Assembly: GCF_900113305.1 (NCBI RefSeq)
Contig: NZ_FOOW01000013.1
Location: 1-64,000 of the forward strand
Reading direction: 5' to 3'
DNA length: 64,000 nt
DNA from: Prevotella sp. KH2C16
GTDB lineage: Bacteria; Bacteroidota; Bacteroidia; Bacteroidales; Bacteroidaceae
The number at the start of each line of letters is the position of its first letter. The first letter of the stretch is position 1. Under the pieces are notes generated by a model. That model saw nothing but the letters and a program-made list of their open reading frames with translations, was not told the origin of the DNA and searched no databases. This document shows positions 16,335 to 25,267 of the stretch, piece by piece. A program made the position numbers and the translations under genes.

Positions 16335-16395
16335 TTACAAGCAGCTTGTAACTGGATTACACGCCGCTTGTAACACGATTACACACGGCTTGTAA
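16335..16395. repeat. Array of three 17-bp palindromes at 22-bp period
   Basis: Units start at 16335 (TTACAAGCAGCTTGTAA, a perfect palindrome around one base), 16357 (TTACACGCCGCTTGTAA) and 16379 (TTACACACGGCTTGTAA). The 22-bp period is the same as at 4577-4659. It is in the 346-bp gap between convergent genes, so it is unlikely to be a promoter operator. Confidence 0.9.
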
Positions 16396-16487
16396 CATCA
16401 TCGGGAGCGGCCTGCCCCCGCACGAGCCCATGCAGGAAGGGCGGAAGACGGCAGGCTCCCGCGGCCACGGCGGCTGGCGCAAAAAAG

Positions 16488-16518
16488 AAGGCTGGAAGCT
16501 CACGGAGCTCCCAGCCTT
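16488..16518 (-). terminator. dnaA terminator
   Basis: AAGGCTGG (16488-16495) pairs with CCAGCCTT (16511-16518), and AGCT/AGCT extends the stem inward. On the minus strand it is followed by CTTTTTT, a T-run that makes it a good intrinsic terminator for dnaA. Confidence 0.8.
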
Positions 16519-16545
16519 GTGTGTTTAAGGTTATTATAGCTTGTA

Positions 16546-17955
16546 TTATCGCTTCAACTTGAATGAGTTCTCGATGCTCAGGATCTCCTTCTGGAAGTCC
16601 TTATCCACCTTCAGGCGGTCGGCCACGCGGTTGCAGCTGTGGATGACGGTGGCGTGGTCGCGCCCTCCCACGAGCTTGCCGATGCGGCTGGTGGGCATCT
16701 TGGTGTATTTCTGGGCGAAGTACATGGCCAGCTGGCGCACCTCCACCACCTCGTGCTTGCGGCTCTTGCCGTTTACGGCGGCCGGAGTTACATTGAAATG
16801 CGTGCACACTTTCTCCAGGATGTCGTCGACCGTGAGGGGGGCGTCGTCCACCTTGACGGCGCGCCGGATGACCCGCTCGGCCAGCCGCATGTCGATGTTG
16901 CAATTGTAGACCACGCTGTAGGCCAGCAGCGAGTTGACCACTCCCTCGAGGTCGCGCACGCTCCCGTTGGCCGTCTCGGCGATGAAGCGGATGACCTCCG
17001 CGGGAATCTTGAGCCCGTCGCGGCGGCACTTGCTGTTCAGGATGTCGACGCAGAGCTGGGTGTTGGGCTTCTCGAGCTCGGCTATCAGCCCGCAGGAGAA
17101 CCGCGTGAGCATGCGCTCGTTCATGCCCTGGAGGTCTACGGGCGGGCGGTCGCTTGCCAGGATGATGCGCTTGCCGTTGCGGAAGAGGTGGTTGAAGATG
17201 TGGAAGAAGGTGTCCTGGGTCTTCTCCGCCGTCATCCACTCCTGCACATCGTCGACGATGAGCACATCGATGGTTTGATAGAAGCTGATGAAGTCGGGCA
17301 CCGTGTTCTGCAGCGTGGCGTTCACGAACTGCACCTTGAAGAGGTTGGCGCTGATGTAGAGCACGCGCTTCTGCGGATAGAGCTGCTTGACCTTGACGCC
17401 TATCGCATTGATGAGGTGGGTCTTTCCGCAGCCCGAAGGCCCGTAGATGAACATGGGGTTGAACTGTGCCGTCTGCGGATGCTCGGCTATGGAGAGCCCT
17501 ACGGAGCGCGGCAGCTTGTTGCTGTCGCCCTCGATGAAGTTCTCAAAGGTCTGGTGAGGGTTCAGGTGCGGGTCCAGTTGCTGCGGCTGGGCAGCGTCGA
17601 GCAGCGAGGGGGCGGCGTTTCCCTTCGTCTGCACGCGCGGCTTCAGGCTGGAGTCGGTGGGGGCTGCCTCGATGTCCTGCGACAGCTTGTGCTCCTTGTC
17701 GGTAACCACGCGGTAAGTGAGTTTCACCCCTTCCCCGAAGGTGCGCACCAGCACTTTGCACAGCAAGTCCACATAGTTCTCCTCCAGGTATTCATATACA
17801 TAGGTACTGGATACCTGCAGCAGGATGGTCTTCGAGGCGTCGTCGAACTTCTCGAAGACTATCGGCTTGAACCATGTATTATATGGTTGCAGGGATACAT
17901 TCTCACGGATGAGCGCAAGAGATTCCTCCCAACGAGCGTCAGGACTTACTTTCAT
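16546..17955 (-). CDS. dnaA: Chromosomal replication initiator DnaA
   Basis: A 469-residue DnaA that binds DnaA boxes and opens the origin. Domain I is residues 1-80; the linker runs to about 135; the AAA+ domain has Walker A YGPSGCGKTH at 171-180 and Walker B VLIVDD at 231-236; the C-terminal helix-turn-helix carries the DnaA signature GGRDHATVIHSCNRV. Length is normal. The gene stands alone, with no dnaN or recF next to it, and no DnaA-box cluster is visible in the adjoining gaps, so the origin need not be here. Confidence 0.97.
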   Translation of the reverse strand: MKVSPDARWEESLALIRENVSLQPYNTWFKPIVFEKFDDASKTILLQVSSTYVYEYLEENYVDLLCKVLVRTFGEGVKLTYRVVTDKEHKLSQDIEAAPTDSSLKPRVQTKGNAAPSLLDAAQPQQLDPHLNPHQTFENFIEGDSNKLPRSVGLSIAEHPQTAQFNPMFIYGPSGCGKTHLINAIGVKVKQLYPQKRVLYISANLFKVQFVNATLQNTVPDFISFYQTIDVLIVDDVQEWMTAEKTQDTFFHIFNHLFRNGKRIILASDRPPVDLQGMNERMLTRFSCGLIAELEKPNTQLCVDILNSKCRRDGLKIPAEVIRFIAETANGSVRDLEGVVNSLLAYSVVYNCNIDMRLAERVIRRAVKVDDAPLTVDDILEKVCTHFNVTPAAVNGKSRKHEVVEVRQLAMYFAQKYTKMPTSRIGKLVGGRDHATVIHSCNRVADRLKVDKDFQKEILSIENSFKLKR

Positions 17956-18383
17956 CTATATACTTAATTAATATACCTTTCGATGGTAATTGGTTTTTTT
18001 GACTTCAGACTGCAAATATCGCAATTTTTTTTAGAACTTGCAAATTTTTGCTTTCTTTCTTTTTTTGTATAGAAATCGGAACCCCCCATAGACAAAGCGA
18101 TTAGCCGCAATCGGGCTTTCCGGCCGCAAGACGGCAGTTGCAAAAATGTAAGATTCTGATACATAGGTTTTTCCGGACAATTGCTTAAAGTGTAATGGTT
18201 TAAGAGTGAAACAGGAAGCCCCGACGATGCAATCCACCATGAAATGAGCGGCTTACCGCTCCGGTACGGCGCATGAAACATCGGGAGCTGCTATTTAGAC
18301 AAAATCTATTTAGCAGGGAGCTTTTTCCCGGGGCCCGTCGTCCGGTCTGCCTGCATCGGCGGGAGACCGTAATCTGGAGGCCA
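17956..18383. other. Gene-free AT-rich gap between dnaA and the MCE gene
   Basis: A 428-bp stretch, very AT-rich near dnaA with T-runs. I see no TTATCCACA-type DnaA boxes, no TAnnTTTG promoter facing dnaA, and no coding frame with protein-like composition. The dnaA promoter should be in this interval but cannot be placed. Confidence 0.5.
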
Positions 18384-19274
18384 TCACTTGTCCTTCCTGC
18401 CGAACAAGGAGAAGTGGACATAGCGCTTCGGATGCGCCTTGATGTTGTTGAGCAGGGAGTCGGCACTATTGACGGTCGCCGTGAGGTCGTAGTAGAGGCG
18501 GCTGTCGTTCATCAGCAGGCCGAGCGAGCCTTCCTTGCCGTTGATTTTCTCCGTTACGGCCTTCACATTCGCCAGCGTCTGGTTTACCTCGTCCATGGTC
18601 TTCTGGATGTCGACTGCCGCGAGGTTAGCCGTCAGCCGGTTCGTATTGTCAAGCACCCCGTCGGCCTTGCTGACCAGTCCGGGCACATTTCTGTTCAACG
18701 ACGCCATGAGGGTATTCAGCTCGCGGGTCGAGGTGGTCAGGTTATCAGTAGTGGTCTGGATGTTGTGGAGCGACCGTGCGATGGCCGGATCGGCCAGCAG
18801 GGTGTTCACGCTGACCAGGATGGAATCCAGCTTGGGCAGCATCTGCTCTATCGTGGGAACGAGCGCCGAGAGCTTCCCCATGAGGCCTGCATTCAGTTCG
18901 CCGACGATGGTGTCGCCCGGCTCAATGCGCCGGGGATTGTCGGCCAGCAGGAGATTCATCCTCACATTGCCCATCAGGTCGCTCTCGATGGAGGCCGAAG
19001 AGCCCTCGGGGATGCGGAGGTGATTGTCTACATCGAAGGCGACGACTACGCCGTCGTTGCCTTCATAGTCGTAATTGATAGACTTCACCACACCCACCTG
19101 ATAGCCGTTGGCATAGATCGGGTTAGACTCCGCCAGCCCGCTGATGTTCCTGAACTTGATGTAATAGGCGCGATCCGTGGAGAAAAATGACTTCCCCTTC
19201 AGGAAATTCATCCCGAAATAGAGGATCACGATTCCCAATATGGCCACGACGGCTATTTTGATTTCTTTCGTCAT
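18384..19274 (-). CDS. MlaD/MCE-domain protein
   Basis: A 296-residue inner-membrane-anchored protein of the MCE family, which forms hexameric lipid-transfer rings between membranes. One N-terminal membrane helix (IKIAVVAILGIVILYFGMNF) is followed by the MCE domain at about residues 35-115 (YIKFRNISGLAESNPIYANG ... ASIESDLMGNVRMNLLL), then a long helical, coiled-coil-like C-terminus. It is 6 bp downstream of the amidase gene and is co-transcribed with it. The matching ATPase and permease genes are not in the window. Confidence 0.88.
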   Translation of the reverse strand: MTKEIKIAVVAILGIVILYFGMNFLKGKSFFSTDRAYYIKFRNISGLAESNPIYANGYQVGVVKSINYDYEGNDGVVVAFDVDNHLRIPEGSSASIESDLMGNVRMNLLLADNPRRIEPGDTIVGELNAGLMGKLSALVPTIEQMLPKLDSILVSVNTLLADPAIARSLHNIQTTTDNLTTSTRELNTLMASLNRNVPGLVSKADGVLDNTNRLTANLAAVDIQKTMDEVNQTLANVKAVTEKINGKEGSLGLLMNDSRLYYDLTATVNSADSLLNNIKAHPKRYVHFSLFGRKDK

Positions 19275-19280
19275 AATCGC

Positions 19281-20579
19281 TTATCTGTTGGTTTTAAACT
19301 CGCGTATCGCCTCCTGCACATCCATCCTCCGCCCTCCCTTGAAGGCTACGATGAATGCCTGCGGGAAGTCCGCGACAATCTGCCTGCGGAGGCGGGCTAT
19401 CTCGTTATAGTCGGTGGAAGCCCCGTAAGTATACTTGAACATATTGCCCTCCTCGTAACATTCACACCCCTTGAGGGTCCTGAAGCGGGCGTCGCCCTCC
19501 CTGAGCCTCTTGCTCGTGGCCATAATCTGAACCTTGAAGAGTGGCTTAGAGGCGTCAGCCGGCATGGCGAGGAGGCCGCTGCTTCCCGTTGACGACGGAT
19601 GGCTGGTCTGCGGCTGGTTACCGGCCGACGAATCGCCGGCAGCCGCCTGACGGGTCTCCGCCTGGGGGGCGGGCTGCTCCTTGGGGCGAGCTGCAGCTCC
19701 GCCACTTGCCGGTTCGGGTTTCTTATAGGTGTCGGGCACCACCTGCGGGATGGCAGGGGTGGTCTCGATGGCCTTGAACGGCACGGTAACGGTCTTGTCG
19801 TGCTTGGAGCGATACTTCATGAAGGCATTGTAGAACCCGTTGCTGTAGGCAGCCAGGGCGGCATCGGAGTTCAGGAACCGCTCCTCGTCGGGCGTGGAGA
19901 TGAAGCCCAGCTCCATCAGACAACCGGGCATGGAGGTGAGGCGGAGCACCGCGAGGTTATCCTGATGGGCACCGCCGTTACTGCGCCCCGTAGCCGCGCA
20001 GATATACTGTTGCAGATTCTTGGCCAGATCCGTGCTGTTCACGCGGTTCTGGTCCTGGATAAACTCGAACATGATGTCGCCCTCCGCACTGTTCAGGTCG
20101 AGCCCGTCGTAGGTCTTCTTGTAGTCTTTCTCGAGAAAGATCACGGCGTTCTCCCGCTTGGCCACTTCCAGATTCTCGTCGATACCACGGCTGTTGCCGT
20201 TGCGGCGGCTCCGCCCCAGCGTATAGGTCTGATACCCCCGGGCCTGCCGGCCGCCGGCCACCGCATTGATATGGACGGAGACGAAGAGATCGGCCTTCTT
20301 CATATTGGCAAAGGCCGCACGCCCCGAAAGCGTAACGAAGACATCGGCCGTGCGGGTATAATACACCTTCACATCCGGGCACTTGCGCTCAATCAGGCGT
20401 CCGAAAGCCAGCGCATACTTCAGCGTCAGGTCCTTCTCCTTGGAGATGGAGCCCACGGCACCAGTGTCATGACCGCCATGCCCGGCGTCCAACACCAGCG
20501 TGAACTTGTGGCTGGCGGCAGTCGCCACCATCGCAAAAGCCATCAACGCCACCAAAGAGAAAACCTTCTTTCTGCCCAT
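19281..20579 (-). CDS. N-acetylmuramoyl-L-alanine amidase with C-terminal SPOR-like domain
   Basis: A 432-residue exported zinc amidase (Amidase_3) that cuts the peptide stem from muramic acid during cell separation. Signal peptide ends TAAS. Zinc and catalytic residues are visible: His in LVLDAGHGGHDTGAVG, His in LFVSVHINA, and Glu in CLMELGFIST. A Pro/Ala/Gln-rich linker (about 295-350) leads to a C-terminal domain (FKVQIMATSKRL ... FPQAFIVAF) that resembles SPOR. ATG at 20579 fits; the frame beyond it runs into the promoter CAAAGGTA at 20675-20682. Confidence 0.9.
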   Translation of the reverse strand: MGRKKVFSLVALMAFAMVATAASHKFTLVLDAGHGGHDTGAVGSISKEKDLTLKYALAFGRLIERKCPDVKVYYTRTADVFVTLSGRAAFANMKKADLFVSVHINAVAGGRQARGYQTYTLGRSRRNGNSRGIDENLEVAKRENAVIFLEKDYKKTYDGLDLNSAEGDIMFEFIQDQNRVNSTDLAKNLQQYICAATGRSNGGAHQDNLAVLRLTSMPGCLMELGFISTPDEERFLNSDAALAAYSNGFYNAFMKYRSKHDKTVTVPFKAIETTPAIPQVVPDTYKKPEPASGGAAARPKEQPAPQAETRQAAAGDSSAGNQPQTSHPSSTGSSGLLAMPADASKPLFKVQIMATSKRLREGDARFRTLKGCECYEEGNMFKYTYGASTDYNEIARLRRQIVADFPQAFIVAFKGGRRMDVQEAIREFKTNR

Positions 20580-20674
20580 GCTATACCGAAGAGTAATCGG
20601 AGGATGCGGAGGATGAGACGGTATGGACGCCCCTTGCCCGTTGCGCTCCGTGAAATTATTGTTTAACCTCCATG

Positions 20675-20682
20675 CAAAGGTA
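20675..20682 (-). promoter_or_regulatory. -7 promoter box of the amidase-MCE operon
   Basis: TACCTTTG on the minus strand, 95 bp before the amidase ATG, giving a leader of about 90 nt. Confidence 0.6.
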
Positions 20683-20711
20683 ACCATTTACGGCGAGAAA
20701 ACCGCCAACGG

Positions 20712-21092
20712 CTACTTCGTTTTATCATTTATTAAGTGTACTTCCACCCCGGCTCCCTCACAGTCAGCCCCCATCGGGGGATTCTTCTTGGTCATCCAGA
20801 GGTCGATGGAGCGTATCTCGGGATACTGCCGGAGCAAGCGGTCGGAGATGCGGCGGGCCACATGCTCAATGAGGTTGCACGGAGTCAGCATCTCTTCCCC
20901 TACGAGCTCATACACCTCGGCATAGTTTAGGGTGTCGGCCACCGCGTCGGAGCGCATCGCCTCCTCCATCGGATAGCCGATGCGGAGGGTGAGCTCGTAG
21001 TCGTTTCCCGTAACGCGTTCCTGCGGCAACACGCCGTGCAAGGCATGAAACCGCAGGTTACGCAAATATATGTAAGTTGATTGTATTTCCAT
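20712..21092 (-). CDS. folB: Dihydroneopterin aldolase
   Basis: A 126-residue FolB that converts dihydroneopterin to 6-hydroxymethyl-dihydropterin in folate synthesis. Family motifs are clear: IYLRNLRFHALHGVLPQER with the catalytic region, LNYAEVYELV, PCNLIEHVARRISDRLL, and the conserved C-terminal KKNPPMGADCEGAGVEV. It lies 63 bp downstream of nrdJ on the same strand and may be expressed from the nrdJ promoter. Confidence 0.93.
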   Translation of the reverse strand: MEIQSTYIYLRNLRFHALHGVLPQERVTGNDYELTLRIGYPMEEAMRSDAVADTLNYAEVYELVGEEMLTPCNLIEHVARRISDRLLRQYPEIRSIDLWMTKKNPPMGADCEGAGVEVHLINDKTK

Positions 21093-21155
21093 ATATCCTT
21101 GTTTGTCTTGGGGGCCGTCGGCAGCCCCGTTCCTCCCCGGAGGGAAGATGCGGGA

Positions 21156-23741
21156 CTATCCGCAGCGGCTGGCTCCGCAGTTGGTGCAGATGAGGCAGCC
21201 CTCCTGATAGACGAGCGACTCATGCCCGCAGACAGGGCACTTCTGCCCCTTGGCCTGGGTGCCGTCGGCCACATATTTCTTCAGGGCGCGCTCCACGCCG
21301 TTCTTCCAGGTGTTGATGCTCTCGTCTTTCAGCTGCAGCGAGCCCACGAGCTTGATCACATGGTCGATGGGCATGCGGTAGCGAAGCACGCCGGAGATGA
21401 GCTTGGCATAGTTCCAATACTCCGGGTTGAACTTCTCGGAGAGGCCCTCGACGGTGGTCTTATAGCCCCGCTTGTTCTCGAACTGGAAGTCGTAGCGATG
21501 GGTTCCGTCCTCGTTGGTCTGCTTGATGATCTTTCCCTTGACGACGGTCTTCGGCAACACGATGCCCTCGTCGTCGTCCTGGAGACCCGTGAAGATCTCG
21601 TAGGGATAGCCGTCAAGCAGCCCCACGAAGGCCACCCACTTCTCCTTGTTGTTCTGGAAGCGGACTACATCGCACTCCAATTCCCTGGGACGGGTCTCGG
21701 TAACGACCGGCGCCTCGCACGGCGAATTGAACTTCGTCTCCATGTTGTTGTCCTTCACCTGCTCCTTCTCGTCGGCCTTCTTCTCTTTCTTCGACACGGA
21801 GATCATCACGCCCGACCGGCTGCCGTCGCGATAGATGGTGCAACCCTTGCACCCGCTCTTCCACGCCTCGACATAAAGCTTATTCACCAAGGCCTCGTCG
21901 ACATCGTTCGGCAGGTTTACGGTTACGGAGATGCTGTGATCCACCCACTTCTGGATGGCTCCCTGCATGCGCACTTTCATCAGCCAGTCCACATCATTGG
22001 CCGTGGCCTTGTAATACGGCGACTTGGCCACGAGCTCGTCGATCTCCTCCTGGGAGTAACGCTTCGTGGCGTCGTAGCCGTTTATATTCATCCACTCGAG
22101 GAACTTGCGGTGATAGACGATATATTCCTCGAAGCTGTCGCCCACCTCGTCTACATAGTCCACATGCACATCGGTGTCGTTCGGGTTCACCTTGCGGCGA
22201 CGCTTGTATACCGGCATGAACACCGGCTCTATGCCCGAGGTGGTCTGGGTCATGAGGGAAGTGGTGCCCGTGGGGGCTATCGTCAGGCAGGCAATGTTCC
22301 TGCGGCCGTACTTCACCATATCCTTATAAAGCTCCGGGTCGGCCTCCTTGATGCGCAGGATGAACGGATTCCTGGCCTCGCGCTTGGCGTCGTAGATGGC
22401 AAAGGCACCCCGTTCCCGAGCCATCGTTACCGAAGAGCGGTAGGCATTCAGGGCCAGCTCCTTGTGCACGGATACGGAGAAGTCGGTGGCCTCCTGTGTT
22501 CCGTAGCGCAGCCCCATGGCTGCTATCATGTCGCCCTCGGCCGTAATGCCCACGCCCGTGCGGCGTCCCTTGCCGCTCTTGTCCTTGATTTTCTCCCAGA
22601 GATGATACTCGGTCTGCTTCACCTCGTCGCTCTGGGGGTCTACCTTTATCTTCTCCATGATGAGTTCTATCTTCTCCATCTCCAGGTCGACGATGTCGTC
22701 CATCACCCTCTGGGCAAGCTGCACATGCTTCCTGAACTTGTCGAAGTCGAAGTAAGCGTCCTTGGTGAACGGGTTTACGACATAGCTATAGAGATTGAGG
22801 CTTATCAGCCGGCAGCTGTCGTAGGGGCAGAGGGGAATCTCGCCGCAGGGGTTCGTGCTGACGGTGCGGAATCCCAGGTCGGCATAGCAGTCGGGTATGC
22901 TCTCGCGAAGGATGGTGTCCCAGAAGAGCACGCCCGGCTCGGCGCTCTTCCATGCGTTGTGGACAATCTTCTCCCAGAGGTTCCTGGCCGAGATTTCCCT
23001 CCGCACCTTGGGATTCTTCGCGTCGACGGGAAACTGCTGGGTGTAGGGCTTTCCCTCGGTGGCGGCCCGCATGAACTCGTCGTCTATCTTCACGCTGACA
23101 TTGGCGCCGGTAACCTTTCCCTCCGTCATCTTCGCGTCGATGAAGGCCTCGCTGTCAGGATGCTTGATGCTGACAGAGAGCATCAGGGCTCCGCGACGCC
23201 CGTCCTGGGCCACCTCGCGGGTAGAGTTGCTGTAGCGTTCCATGAAGGGAACCAAGCCCGTAGAGGTGAGCGCCGAGTTGTTCACCGGGCTTCCGGCCGG
23301 GCGGATGTGGGTCAGGTCGTGGCCTACGCCGCCTCGCCGCTTCATCAGCTGCACCTGCTCCTCGTCGATCTTCATGATGGCTCCGTAGGAATCGGCATTC
23401 CCGTCGAGCCCTATCACAAAGCAGTTGCTCAGCGAAGCCACCTGGAAATTGTTGCCGATACCGGTCATCGGGCTTCCGGCAGGTATGACATAGCGGAAGT
23501 GGTCGATCAGATCGAACACCTCCTGGGCGCTCAGCGGGTTCTTATACTTCCGCTCGATGCGGGCAATCTCGTTCGCGATACGCCAGTGCATATCCTCCGG
23601 CGACTTCTCGTAGATATTGCCGAAACTGTCTTTCATGGCATACTTGTTCGCCCAGACTCTGGCGGCCAGCTCATCGCCATCAAAGTACTTCAAAGAGGCC
23701 TCATAGGCTTCCTCGAAAGAATAGGTCTTTGAATTTTCCAT
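21156..23741 (-). CDS. nrdJ: Vitamin B12-dependent (class II) ribonucleotide reductase
   Basis: An 861-residue adenosylcobalamin-dependent enzyme that reduces ribonucleotides to deoxyribonucleotides without oxygen or a radical subunit. The redox cysteines are Cys107 (ASLSNCFVIG) and Cys310 (DSCRLISLNL); the thiyl-radical site is NPCGEIPL with Cys299 and Glu301. Loop 2 and the RRGGVGHDLTHIRP block match the class II group. The C-terminal DUF/TSCPD-like part ends in a cysteine-rich ribbon (CPVCGH ... CLICTNCGASRCG) that should bind zinc. Its existence implies a need for cobalamin, consistent with the BtuB-type receptor at 7452. Confidence 0.95.
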   Translation of the reverse strand: MENSKTYSFEEAYEASLKYFDGDELAARVWANKYAMKDSFGNIYEKSPEDMHWRIANEIARIERKYKNPLSAQEVFDLIDHFRYVIPAGSPMTGIGNNFQVASLSNCFVIGLDGNADSYGAIMKIDEEQVQLMKRRGGVGHDLTHIRPAGSPVNNSALTSTGLVPFMERYSNSTREVAQDGRRGALMLSVSIKHPDSEAFIDAKMTEGKVTGANVSVKIDDEFMRAATEGKPYTQQFPVDAKNPKVRREISARNLWEKIVHNAWKSAEPGVLFWDTILRESIPDCYADLGFRTVSTNPCGEIPLCPYDSCRLISLNLYSYVVNPFTKDAYFDFDKFRKHVQLAQRVMDDIVDLEMEKIELIMEKIKVDPQSDEVKQTEYHLWEKIKDKSGKGRRTGVGITAEGDMIAAMGLRYGTQEATDFSVSVHKELALNAYRSSVTMARERGAFAIYDAKREARNPFILRIKEADPELYKDMVKYGRRNIACLTIAPTGTTSLMTQTTSGIEPVFMPVYKRRRKVNPNDTDVHVDYVDEVGDSFEEYIVYHRKFLEWMNINGYDATKRYSQEEIDELVAKSPYYKATANDVDWLMKVRMQGAIQKWVDHSISVTVNLPNDVDEALVNKLYVEAWKSGCKGCTIYRDGSRSGVMISVSKKEKKADEKEQVKDNNMETKFNSPCEAPVVTETRPRELECDVVRFQNNKEKWVAFVGLLDGYPYEIFTGLQDDDEGIVLPKTVVKGKIIKQTNEDGTHRYDFQFENKRGYKTTVEGLSEKFNPEYWNYAKLISGVLRYRMPIDHVIKLVGSLQLKDESINTWKNGVERALKKYVADGTQAKGQKCPVCGHESLVYQEGCLICTNCGASRCG

Positions 23742-24041
23742 TGTAGTTCATCGGTGGTAAGCGAAGACCCGCCGCACTCTCTCACGAGAAAGCACCGCAG
23801 GAAAGTCGGGGAAACGCCAACTGCCGTCAAAAGTCCTGTCCTGACAGGCCAAAGACAACACCGGACCGTCCGCCCACTCCCAGGCTTCGCCCTCCAGCCT
23901 TTATTTTTCGTTATTGTTAATAGTTACCTTCTTTTCGCGCAGCCTCCGCACCGAGGATGCCGTTTCGTGATTCCTCCAAGTCAAACCAATCATCATCTTT
24001 TCCACAGAGAAGAATTCGGAGGTCAGTCATTATATCCCTAT
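23742..24041 (-). other. Long, structured 5' leader of nrdJ
   Basis: The only good minus-strand box in the gap is at 24048-24055, so nrdJ would have a leader of about 300 nt, far longer than others here. It contains a perfect short hairpin, CCTGTC-CT-GACAGG at 23835-23848, and further GC-rich complementary segments. I looked for the cobalamin riboswitch B12 box and GCCACTG core and could not find convincing matches. Confidence 0.35.
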
Positions 24042-24047
24042 CGATTG

Positions 24048-24055
24048 CAAAACTA
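24048..24055 (-). promoter_or_regulatory. Candidate nrdJ -7 promoter box
   Basis: TAGTTTTG on the minus strand, matching TAnnTTTG, about 306 bp before the nrdJ ATG. Confidence 0.45.
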
Positions 24056-24141
24056 CAATATATTTTCGAGAAAAAAAACTATTTCGGGAAATTTTTTCCA
24101 AAAAACTTTCCGCAAAGTTTCCCGTTTTGGAAAACTTGAAG

Positions 24142-24149
24142 TATATTTG
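24142..24149 (+). promoter_or_regulatory. -7 promoter box of the nitroreductase gene
   Basis: TATATTTG, 21 bp before the ATG at 24171. It is divergent from the candidate nrdJ promoter about 90 bp away. Confidence 0.65.
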
Positions 24150-24170
24150 CAACAAACAAAAATTACGATT

Positions 24171-24908
24171 ATGAAAACCATCAATACTCGCAGGAGCATC
24201 CGGAAATACTCTTCCCGAGAAGTTGAAGACGCCTTGCTGAAGAGACTCCTCAGCGAGTCGGAGCGCACCCAGACCCTGGGAAACCTGCAACTTTACTCCG
24301 TCGTCATCACGCGCGACGACGGCAAGAAGGCCGAGCTGGCACCGGCTCACTTCCACCAGCCGATGGTGAGCGGAGCCCCCGTGGTGCTCACTTTTTGCGC
24401 GGATTTCCGGCGCACATCGCTCTGGGCGGAGAACCGCAGGGCCACCCCGGGCTACGACAACCTTCTCAGTTTCCTGAACGCGGCCACCGACACCTTATTA
24501 TATTGCCAGACTTTCTGCAACCTCGCCGAGGAGGAAGGGCTGGGATTGTGTTTTCTGGGAACCACCGTCTATATGCCGAAGGAGATTATCCGCATACTGC
24601 GCCTGCCGAAACTGGTATTCCCTGTTGCGACCATCACGCTCGGCTGGCCCGACGAGTCGCCCGAATTGAGCGACCGGCTCCCCCTGGAGGCCATCGTCCA
24701 CGAGGAGACCTACGAGGACTACACGCCCGAGCGAATCGACCGGTTCTATCAACCCAAGGAGGCTCTGCCGGAAAACAAGCACTTCGTGGAAATCAACCAC
24801 AAGGAGACTCTGGCACAGGTTTTCACGGACATCCGCTACACCAAGAAGGACAACGAGGCCATGAGCGAGGGGCTGCTGGAAGCCCTCCGGCAGCAGGGAT
24901 TCCTGTAA
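24171..24908 (+). CDS. Nitroreductase-family flavin oxidoreductase
   Basis: A 245-residue FMN enzyme of the nitroreductase (NfsA/Frp-like) group. The N-terminal flavin-binding start TRRSIRKYSSREVEDALLKR is typical, as are the central CQTFCNLAEEEGLGLCFLG helix and VATITLGWPDESPE. The C-terminal 60 residues, with YEDYTPERIDRFYQ, are the extension seen in the NfsA-like subgroup. It would reduce nitro compounds, quinones or flavins with NAD(P)H in the cytosol. The frame is open back to 23754 but the promoter fixes the start at 24171. Confidence 0.85.
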   Translation: MKTINTRRSIRKYSSREVEDALLKRLLSESERTQTLGNLQLYSVVITRDDGKKAELAPAHFHQPMVSGAPVVLTFCADFRRTSLWAENRRATPGYDNLLSFLNAATDTLLYCQTFCNLAEEEGLGLCFLGTTVYMPKEIIRILRLPKLVFPVATITLGWPDESPELSDRLPLEAIVHEETYEDYTPERIDRFYQPKEALPENKHFVEINHKETLAQVFTDIRYTKKDNEAMSEGLLEALRQQGFL

Positions 24909-25042
24909 AAAACGAATTCCACGGCGACAAGACATGCCCATATAATTCAAGATATGGCCTTTTATGCGCACCTTTTGTAAGTTTCCGTAATTAAAATCAG
25001 CAAAAATCCTCAAAAAAACTTGTTTTATATTGATATGTTATA

Positions 25043-25050
25043 TATATTTG
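25043..25050 (+). promoter_or_regulatory. -7 promoter box (TATATTTG)
   Basis: TATATTTG, 34 bp before the small lipoprotein start at 25085, within AT-rich DNA. Confidence 0.6.
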
Positions 25051-25084
25051 CAGCTGTATAATTAACCTTTAACACAATAAGCCA

Positions 25085-25255
25085 ATGAAGAGAATTCCAT
25101 TTGGGTCAATTGTGATTTTCATTGCATCTGCGTGTTTGGAAACCGAAATCAATGAAACTAATATCGGTGCAACAAATGTGGGAAAATATATAGTTTCCCC
25201 ACAGCAAGCTAAACTGAATACGCAGTTTTCAGCAAAAACAAACATTAACTCATAA
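25085..25255 (+). CDS. Very small lipoprotein (56 residues)
   Basis: A 56-residue frame starting MKRIPFGSIVIFIASACLE. It has a basic start, a hydrophobic core and a lipobox ending at ASAC, then about 40 polar residues ending in KTNINS. It has a good promoter box, stops 12 bp before the next lipoprotein gene, and is AT-rich like it, so the two form a transcription unit. Function unknown. It may be a truncated relative of a longer lipoprotein. Confidence 0.55.
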   Translation: MKRIPFGSIVIFIASACLETEINETNIGATNVGKYIVSPQQAKLNTQFSAKTNINS

Positions 25256-25267
25256 AACTATAAGAAC

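Noticed and set aside
16200..18383. Chromosomal origin next to dnaA.
   Set aside because: No cluster of TTATCCACA-type boxes could be found in either flanking gap, and dnaN, recF or gyrB are not adjacent. In Bacteroidota the origin is often away from dnaA.
21081..23732. An 883-codon open frame on the plus strand opposite nrdJ, and similar long frames opposite other genes (2349-4637, 7683-9467, 14342-15604, 28060-30696).
   Set aside because: Translations are His/Arg/Gly/Val-rich without domains, and the opposite strand encodes a clear conserved protein. Long antisense frames are expected in GC-rich coding DNA.
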